Origin: an uncultured Gemmatimonadales bacterium
GTDB taxonomy: Bacteria; Gemmatimonadota; Gemmatimonadetes; JACCXV01; JAHWKZ01
Reading direction: 5' to 3'
Length of the DNA stretch: 64,000 nt
Assembly: GCA_947259315.1 (NCBI GenBank)
Contig: CAMYLR010000024.1
Coordinates: 61,226-125,225, forward strand
Positions within the stretch are counted from its first letter, which is position 1. Every line of letters begins with the position of its first letter. The position numbers were made by a program, and so were the translations under genes. Of the stretch, positions 58,664 through 64,000 are shown piece after piece. The notes under the pieces are model-generated. The model worked only from the letters and a program-made list of their open reading frames with translations, did not search any database and was not told the DNA's origin.

Positions 58664-58695
58664 AGCGCCCGGGCAAGGACATTTGCCCGGGCGCT
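58664..58695 (+). terminator. Terminator-like hairpin after the PorV-like gene
   Basis: Perfect 13-bp G/C-rich stem AGCGCCCGGGCAA/TTGCCCGGGCGCT, 6-nt loop, followed by CTCTATT. Weak T tract but very stable stem. Confidence 0.65.
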
Positions 58696-58862
58696 CTCTA
58701 TTGGGGACGGTGGCCAGCGCGCGCCCACCCTTGCCGCTTGCGGGCCCGATAACGACATTAAACTCTGAACAATTCCCGTATATTTGACGGAAGGAAGCGA
58801 CGACTCGATTCGTGGGTCGTGATTTGCGCAGCATACTGTCAAACCCCAGGAGAACACCTCGC

Positions 58863-60371
58863 ATGCCGAAGTCTGTCGCCAGCCGACTCTTGATTCCAAT
58901 CGCCGTCATCGCCGGAGGACCGGGTATTGCGGCGGCGCAGGGTCAAGCGAGCTTGGCCCTCGAAGTCAACCGCTATTACGGAGACCATGAACGAGCGCTC
59001 GTAGAGGGCGCCGTAGAGGTGCCGTTCACGCTTATGACCTTTACGTCGGGCGGAGAGAGCCTGCGGGCGAACGCCAAGGTCGAGGTCGAGATCGTGAAGA
59101 AGGGTGGCGAGCAGGTCTATCACACCGAGCGTGATATCCAGCCCGAGGCGGCCAACGAGGCGATGGCGAGGTCGGACCGGGTCTCGACGATCGAGACGTT
59201 CGCGATCTACGCACCACCCGGAGATTATGTCGCCACCGGTCGCATTACCGACCTGACGTCCCAGCAGAGTTACGAGATGACGACCCCGCTGGTGGTCCCC
59301 GCTGAGCGGCCCTTCTTCAGCGATGCTCTGCTCTCGAATCGGGTTCTGAAGAACGTCCAACTCGAGGAGGGCAGCTACCTCCCGTATCTCATCGGCACGA
59401 CGATGTTCAATCCGAACCCGCGACATGTCTTCTACAAAGATTCGCCGCTGCTCTACTTCTACTACGAGATAAACCCCGAAGTAGCGGGTGGCGAGGGAGG
59501 CTCGCACGAGTTGCAGATGCTGGTCCTTGGCGCAGACGGTGAGATCGTCAAGAACCTGGGTGATCGCGCGATCAAGGTCAGCGAAGGCCAGAACTTCGAC
59601 TTGGGCGCGTTCAACATCGCCGGTTTATTGCCGGGTGAGTACGTCCTGGAGGTCCGGTGCTCGACGTGTGAGGCGGGCGAACAGCTCAATGCTGGCTTCG
59701 AGGTACGCGAGCCGCTCGCTCAATTGGCACGCACCCAGCTGTTGGGACGCCCCGCGCCGACGGAACGACCGGCCCCCAAGTACTACGCTGGGTTCACGCC
59801 GGTTCAGGTCGATAGCGTCGCCAAGGCGATGGACGTGTGGTTCTCGAATCAACAGCGGCAGCTCTTCAAGACCCTCAATAACGACGGCAAGATCGAGTTC
59901 CTGAACCGTTTCTGGGCCAGTCTCGACGCCGATCCGTCGATCGGCGACCCGGATACCGAGGAGAACGAGCCAAAGGTCGTGTTCGAACAGCGAATCGCCT
60001 ATGCGGACCAGGTATTCTCGAGCAGCCAGAGGCTCGGCCGGGACACCGACCGTGGCCAGATCTACATCTTGTACGGCGAGCCGACGGAGCGCTTTGACCG
60101 TCCGTACGAGGCGACGGTCGGGCCGTACGAGATCTGGAACTACACGGGTCACGGAGAGACCTTCGCTTTTGGGGATTTCGCACGTGACGGCAGGTACCGC
60201 TTGATCTACTCGACGAACCGCCGGTTTGTCGGTGATCCGAACATCCAGACCCAGGTCGATGGAGGCCAGGCCTCCGTCCGGCAAACGACGATCCCGTTTG
60301 GCCGTGGTTACGAGACGATCATCGAGGACATTCTTCAGAACCGGGTTACTACCCGGAGCTTCCAGCGCTAA
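58863..60371 (+). CDS. GWxTD domain-containing secreted protein
   Basis: 502 aa from ATG 58863 (CAGGAGAA upstream). Signal peptide ending GIAAAQ. Beta-rich middle, then the C-terminal GWxTD-type domain: EFLNRFWASLDADPS, FEQRIAYADQVFSSSQRLG, with the name motif here reading GRDTDRGQIYILYGEP, and YEIWNY. GWxTD domains are found in FCB and Acidobacteria envelope proteins; function unknown. A -10-like TATATT lies at 58779-58784. A second family member is at the right edge. Confidence 0.85.
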   Translation: MPKSVASRLLIPIAVIAGGPGIAAAQGQASLALEVNRYYGDHERALVEGAVEVPFTLMTFTSGGESLRANAKVEVEIVKKGGEQVYHTERDIQPEAANEAMARSDRVSTIETFAIYAPPGDYVATGRITDLTSQQSYEMTTPLVVPAERPFFSDALLSNRVLKNVQLEEGSYLPYLIGTTMFNPNPRHVFYKDSPLLYFYYEINPEVAGGEGGSHELQMLVLGADGEIVKNLGDRAIKVSEGQNFDLGAFNIAGLLPGEYVLEVRCSTCEAGEQLNAGFEVREPLAQLARTQLLGRPAPTERPAPKYYAGFTPVQVDSVAKAMDVWFSNQQRQLFKTLNNDGKIEFLNRFWASLDADPSIGDPDTEENEPKVVFEQRIAYADQVFSSSQRLGRDTDRGQIYILYGEPTERFDRPYEATVGPYEIWNYTGHGETFAFGDFARDGRYRLIYSTNRRFVGDPNIQTQVDGGQASVRQTTIPFGRGYETIIEDILQNRVTTRSFQR

Positions 60372-60434
60372 GGCCCGGCCGACTCGGATCGCCCTCCGCG
60401 CGTAAGCCGCCAATTCAAAGGGTCTAGAGAGACA

Positions 60435-61100
60435 GTGAGCCTCGATCGTCGACGCACGCTCCTGTGTTTTGTGTGTGACGTAAGTGCGATCGAGTTACCC
60501 GACCGGTTGCGCACCCTAACCGATAAGACGTGGTCGCACGTGGACATCGTCCAGGTCCGCGGCAAGACACTTTCCGCTGGGGAATTGGAGAGTGCCGCAC
60601 GCCGCTGGGTGCGGCGGTTGCGCGACCTGCCGACGCTCGTGATCGTTGACGATCGCGTCGACGTTGCGCTGGCAGCTGGCGCCGATGGTGCACATTTGGG
60701 TCGCGCCGATTTGGCGATCCAACGAGCGCGTGAAGTGGTTGGCGAGGGGTTTATCTTGGGGGCTTCGACTCACGACCGCGAGGAGCTATTGGAAGCTCAG
60801 AAGGTGGGTGCTGACTACGCTGGGCTGGGAGCCTTCTACCCCAGCTCGACCAAGCATGATACGACTCAGCTGGAGCTCCGAGCCGCGGGCCTCGAAGACC
60901 GGGTTCCAGCCCTGACGATACCGGTGCTGGCGATCGGTGGGATCACCGCCAAGCGGATCCCGGCCGTGCTTGAAGTTCCGGTCGTCACAGGCGTGGCGGT
61001 CGGGTCCGCGATCCAGCACGCCACTGACCCGGCGCGCGCGATTCGGAATCTGAGCGTCGAATTGAGACGTGGTGCCGCGGTTTGCGAGTCCCGGACGTGA
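60435..61100 (+). CDS. thiE: Thiamine-phosphate synthase
   Basis: 221-aa TIM-barrel enzyme joining the thiazole and pyrimidine phosphates. Motifs: VQVRGKTLSAGE, VDDRVDVALAAGADGAHLG, GASTHDREEL, ADYAGLGAFYPSSTK and VLAIGGITAKRIP. GTG start. No TPP riboswitch (no CTGAGA box) in the 63-nt upstream gap. Product feeds ThiL encoded at 36820. Overlaps the next gene by 1 nt (TGATG). Confidence 0.93.
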   Translation: MSLDRRRTLLCFVCDVSAIELPDRLRTLTDKTWSHVDIVQVRGKTLSAGELESAARRWVRRLRDLPTLVIVDDRVDVALAAGADGAHLGRADLAIQRAREVVGEGFILGASTHDREELLEAQKVGADYAGLGAFYPSSTKHDTTQLELRAAGLEDRVPALTIPVLAIGGITAKRIPAVLEVPVVTGVAVGSAIQHATDPARAIRNLSVELRRGAAVCESRT

Positions 61101-62251
61101 TGTCCAGCCGCACTCTTCAGGTAGTTGCCCTTTCGCTCGTCGCGCTGGGGAGCTGTAGCCCGCAGAGTGGCAGCGAGGCGGTCGATGAGCCGGAGATCGC
61201 TCGGCCGCCGGACCGGCCGCTGATGACGCCGGGCAGCGTGTCGGTCGTTGAACGTGCCAGATTGGCGACAGATGGTCGCGTCGAACGTCCGAACGATCTG
61301 GCGGTCGACGACGAAGGCAACCTGTACGTGCTCGATCTGGCCGGCCCACCGGGGATCGTAAAGTACGATTCGACAGGTCAGTTCGTGCGCCGTATGGGCG
61401 ACGTGGATGCCGAATCGGAGCAGCCGGTTGGCGCCCTCGAGTTCGCGCTGGCACCGTGGAACACGCTGCTGACGGTCGATCGGTCGCAAAACAAGTTACT
61501 TACCTACCTGACGCTCGGAACGTTCGCCTCCTCGCTCGACATCAAGCCCGGGTACGCGCTCGACGTTCATCCGCTGCCGGAGTTTGGCGAGTTTTATCTT
61601 CACAAGTGGTCGCCCGAGCGAAGCCGAGCAGTCGTCGTTCACATGCGGGCGCCGGCGGATTCGCTGGCGACGACATACGAGGTTCAGATACCGGGTGGCC
61701 TTTCAGTCCGCAGAGAGGCGCGGGGCGTCAATTTTCACACCACGGTCGATCGTCAGGGTCGGCTCTACGTCGCTTTCTACGACGGGTATCCGGTGCGCAT
61801 CCTGGAGCCCAACGGCCAGACGGTGGGGTTAGTCGATCTGGATCGCGAGCCGATCCCAAAGAGCGCGGATGAGATCGCGCGCGAGGTCGAGGAGAACCTG
61901 GAGACGCTGCGCGATCGGGCGCCGGATATCGACGAGATGGTGCTCGTGGAAGCGGCTCAGCCAGACTCCGTGCTCCCGATCATCGAGGAGCTGATCGTCG
62001 ATCCGCTGGGTCGACTTTGGGTACGGACGAACCGACTCGAGACCGTCGACACGACCCCGTTCGACGTGTTCAACGAGGCCGGAGATTATCTCGCTCGGGT
62101 CGACATCCCCGGTAACGTTGTGCGCGCGACATTCGATCGTGCCGGCGTACTTTATGTGATCGCCTCCGGTGAGACCGATACTGATTTGCAGATCTTCGCC
62201 TACGAGGTTCGCTTGGAGGAAGGTCAGTCGACCAGCGACAACTCCACCTGA
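61100..62251 (+). CDS. Six-bladed beta-propeller lipoprotein
   Basis: 383 aa from ATG 61100. Lipobox-like LGSC with Cys19 after a hydrophobic stretch (LQVVALSLVALGSC). NHL/6-bladed-propeller blades follow: RPNDLAVDDEGNLYVLD, GIVKYDSTGQFVRRMG, TTVDRQGRLYVAFYDG, IVDPLGRLWVRTN and FDVFNEAGDYLARVDI. Likely anchored in the outer membrane. Translationally coupled to thiE, though no link to thiamine is evident. Its 3' end overlaps the convergent GWxTD gene by 28 nt. Confidence 0.8.
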   Translation: MSSRTLQVVALSLVALGSCSPQSGSEAVDEPEIARPPDRPLMTPGSVSVVERARLATDGRVERPNDLAVDDEGNLYVLDLAGPPGIVKYDSTGQFVRRMGDVDAESEQPVGALEFALAPWNTLLTVDRSQNKLLTYLTLGTFASSLDIKPGYALDVHPLPEFGEFYLHKWSPERSRAVVVHMRAPADSLATTYEVQIPGGLSVRREARGVNFHTTVDRQGRLYVAFYDGYPVRILEPNGQTVGLVDLDREPIPKSADEIAREVEENLETLRDRAPDIDEMVLVEAAQPDSVLPIIEELIVDPLGRLWVRTNRLETVDTTPFDVFNEAGDYLARVDIPGNVVRATFDRAGVLYVIASGETDTDLQIFAYEVRLEEGQSTSDNST

Positions 62252-64000
62252 CGCTTCAGCGAGGCACCTGTCTCGTGGTCCTCGAGTTCCACCGTCAACA
62301 CGTAGTCGCCGGGCGGCGACTTCGACACATCGAGCGAGAAGTACTCGAGTAGCGGGTCGACCCCCACCTGCGAGCGCTCAAACGAGTATGTGATCGACCC
62401 CTCGTCTTCGCCGCGCGTCAGTAGCTCGCCGACCGATGAGAAGAACCGCGCGATCACGTTTCGATCTGGCTGGCGGGACTCGAACGTGTATGTCGTGCGG
62501 TAGTTCACCGTGCCGGCATCGTCCTCGGTCAGGCCATACACCTCGTAGTACACAAACACCGGTTGCGTCTGGCGGAAAACACGCGACGGCAACGGCAGGA
62601 CCTTGAGCTGTCCCCAGCGGACAAAGGGGTTAGAGGGATCGCTCGCCGGGTTGATTCGGTTGGCGAGCACGATCCCGGAGATCGACAGCCCGGGCTTGGT
62701 GAAATCGTCAACGTGCACGGCACCCCGCCGAACGTTGAAACGGCCCGAGTTGAGATCCGTTAGCTTCATCCCGTACTCGTAATCGCCAGGGCCGATCGCG
62801 ACCGGACGGACGCCCGGCAGCATCACTCCGGCATCACGCGGGATCGGTTTTACGGTCGCGATCCTGACGTCATCTTCCTGACGCGCCACCGGTTGCTGAT
62901 CGTCGGGCGCGCCCACCACCAGTTGATATCGGTAGTCGATCTCGCTTCCCCCGCCGCCGTACGGGAGCACGCTGACCTCCGAGGTTGGCACCGCATAGTA
63001 GAACAACACCTCCGCGCCGCCGCTGACGTTCTTGAACGCGACCGGATGGACCGGCAACGGTAACGGCGCCTCGGGCAGCTCCGGCACGTAAGACTGGGTG
63101 GTAGTGGCGACGGCGATGTCGCGGGCGAGGTCCGATTCCTCGGTCTCGAGGAGTCGCTCGTCGAGTCGCATGGCGGCCCGATCGTAGAACGGATCGAGAT
63201 GGCCACGCGAGGAGTAGAGATCCCTGAGTGCGACCTGGTTCTCAGCCAAGATGCGTATGTCGTAGCTGTCGCAGCCGCCGCCCGCGCCGCACGTTCGACC
63301 GTAGAGCTGTTGACCGGTCAGCTTGGAGCTGCCGGTTATGACGGCGTCGCTCAAGTGGCGGACGAGCTTGAAGTCGTTGACATCCTCGTCGCTCACAAAG
63401 TGAAAGACGAGCGGATCCCCACCGGCGCGATCGTACTTCCAAGAGATGTTCTTCTCGTAGTCGGGGCCGGCATGAGTCGCCGTGTCGTCTGGCTCTCCGT
63501 GTCGCAAATAGATCGCGCCGCGATCATCGAATCCGGTCTGCCAGGGTGGGGTGTACGCCGAAGCGGCCGAGTAATGTCGCCGCTCCGGCAGGTCGATACG
63601 GTAGTTCTCGTAGGCATAGTGGAGTCGACGGTAGTGCTCGGCGACCCGATCGCCGGTCGTCACGAACGACTGGTCAGCCAGCTGCTCCCAGAAAGCCGGC
63701 AGGTACGCCTTGCGTCCGGCGACGTCCAGCCGGTTGAACTCAGCATCTCTGGCTGGTGATGCGATCGGTTTGATGTCGTGCCAGTACAGATCCGTCTCCT
63801 GTTCGGTCTGGATCGCCTCGATGCCCGCGTCGTACGAAGCCGCACCCTCGAGTGGCCGGTCCAGGTTGACGAGCGCGTACGTCAACAACAGGTGCCGACT
63901 GGCCGGAGTGAACGTGGAGCCCTCGGGTGTGTTCTCGATCGCGTCGACCATCGACTCGAGCTCGCCCGCATCCCGATAGGTGGCCACCAGCAGCAACACC
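62224..64000 (-). CDS. GWxTD domain-containing protein, 5'-truncated by window edge
   Basis: At least 591 residues, start beyond the right edge. N-terminal visible part is TPR-like (YRDAGELESMVDAIENTP). A GWxTD-type domain follows: AFWEQLADQSFVTTGDR, RLHYAYENYR, then GFDDRGAIYLRHGEPDD and ISWKY; the name motif itself is degenerate (GFDDRG). The C-terminal third is a beta-rich region ending LKRQVELSLVD. Paralogue of the 58863 gene in domain type but with a different architecture. No frameshift visible in the part present. Confidence 0.85.
   Translation of the reverse strand, partial: VLLLVATYRDAGELESMVDAIENTPEGSTFTPASRHLLLTYALVNLDRPLEGAASYDAGIEAIQTEQETDLYWHDIKPIASPARDAEFNRLDVAGRKAYLPAFWEQLADQSFVTTGDRVAEHYRRLHYAYENYRIDLPERRHYSAASAYTPPWQTGFDDRGAIYLRHGEPDDTATHAGPDYEKNISWKYDRAGGDPLVFHFVSDEDVNDFKLVRHLSDAVITGSSKLTGQQLYGRTCGAGGGCDSYDIRILAENQVALRDLYSSRGHLDPFYDRAAMRLDERLLETEESDLARDIAVATTTQSYVPELPEAPLPLPVHPVAFKNVSGGAEVLFYYAVPTSEVSVLPYGGGGSEIDYRYQLVVGAPDDQQPVARQEDDVRIATVKPIPRDAGVMLPGVRPVAIGPGDYEYGMKLTDLNSGRFNVRRGAVHVDDFTKPGLSISGIVLANRINPASDPSNPFVRWGQLKVLPLPSRVFRQTQPVFVYYEVYGLTEDDAGTVNYRTTYTFESRQPDRNVIARFFSSVGELLTRGEDEGSITYSFERSQVGVDPLLEYFSLDVSKSPPGDYVLTVELEDHETGASLKRQVELSLVD

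Noticed and set aside
60372-60434. TPP riboswitch before thiE
   Set aside because: The gap is only 63 nt and lacks the CTGAGA thi-box core.

Overview
The window is about 62-63% GC by eye and densely coded on both strands, with many start/stop overlaps (GTGA, ATGA) and almost no accessory DNA. Several traits point to a Gram-negative bacterium of the FCB superphylum, most plausibly Gemmatimonadota or a close relative. These are a short 293-aa RpoD-type sigma factor without region 1.1, GWxTD-domain proteins, a PorV/PorQ-family outer-membrane protein, a large secreted protein with a type IX-like C-terminal domain, a TonB receptor with an N-terminal carboxypeptidase-regulatory-like domain, and a GatCAB amidotransferase. 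The phylum call is inference from gene content. I see no CRISPR array, prophage, insertion sequence or plasmid gene.

Layout. 1-3080: end of a sensor histidine kinase gene overlapping a UvrD/PcrA helicase. 3259-3942: a small secreted protein that looks like the detached N-terminal domain of the TonB receptor found later. 4016-7190: gatC-gatA-gatB. 7182-9031 (minus): three envelope genes. 9109-12633: clpB, methylmalonyl-CoA epimerase (minus) and thioredoxin. 12767-14777: a CDP-alcohol phosphatidyltransferase plus inositol-3-phosphate synthase, a probable inositol-phospholipid module, then an M1 peptidase, dTMP kinase, an S41 peptidase and a YacP-like nuclease. 19322-20203 (minus): the sigma factor. 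20373-23373: a secreted coiled-coil protein, a ZIP transporter, a Lon-N-like protein, tRNA-Leu, an RskA-like membrane protein and tRNA-Ala. 23442-27414: pyruvate kinase, citrate synthase and isocitrate dehydrogenase. 27437-30490: obg, dprA and a frameshifted hemW-like gene. 30525-37812: hrcA, dnaJ, prmA, nnr, a secreted propeller and thiL. 37903-39572: enolase and a DivIC/FtsB-like protein. 39643-45218: two CAU tRNAs, tilS, hpt, ftsH, folP and cdaA. 45351-48209: a DUF2723 membrane protein.

The distinctive region is 48262-62251: an ExbB-ExbD-TonB energising operon, then a large TonB-dependent receptor, a 1217-aa secreted C-terminal-domain protein, a PorV/PorQ-like protein, a GWxTD protein, thiE and a propeller lipoprotein. 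A second GWxTD protein on the opposite strand runs off the right edge. No SusD homologue sits beside the receptor; the large secreted protein takes that position. The receptor also carries a canonical EF-hand loop near its C terminus.

Promoters are unusually readable. Several match TTGACA/TATAAT with 17-18 bp spacing. At citrate synthase, hrcA, clpB, gatC and the 20373 gene, the -10 box ends only 8-10 nt before the start codon, which suggests leaderless or nearly leaderless mRNAs. All functional statements are from reading sequence and motifs; no searches were run.
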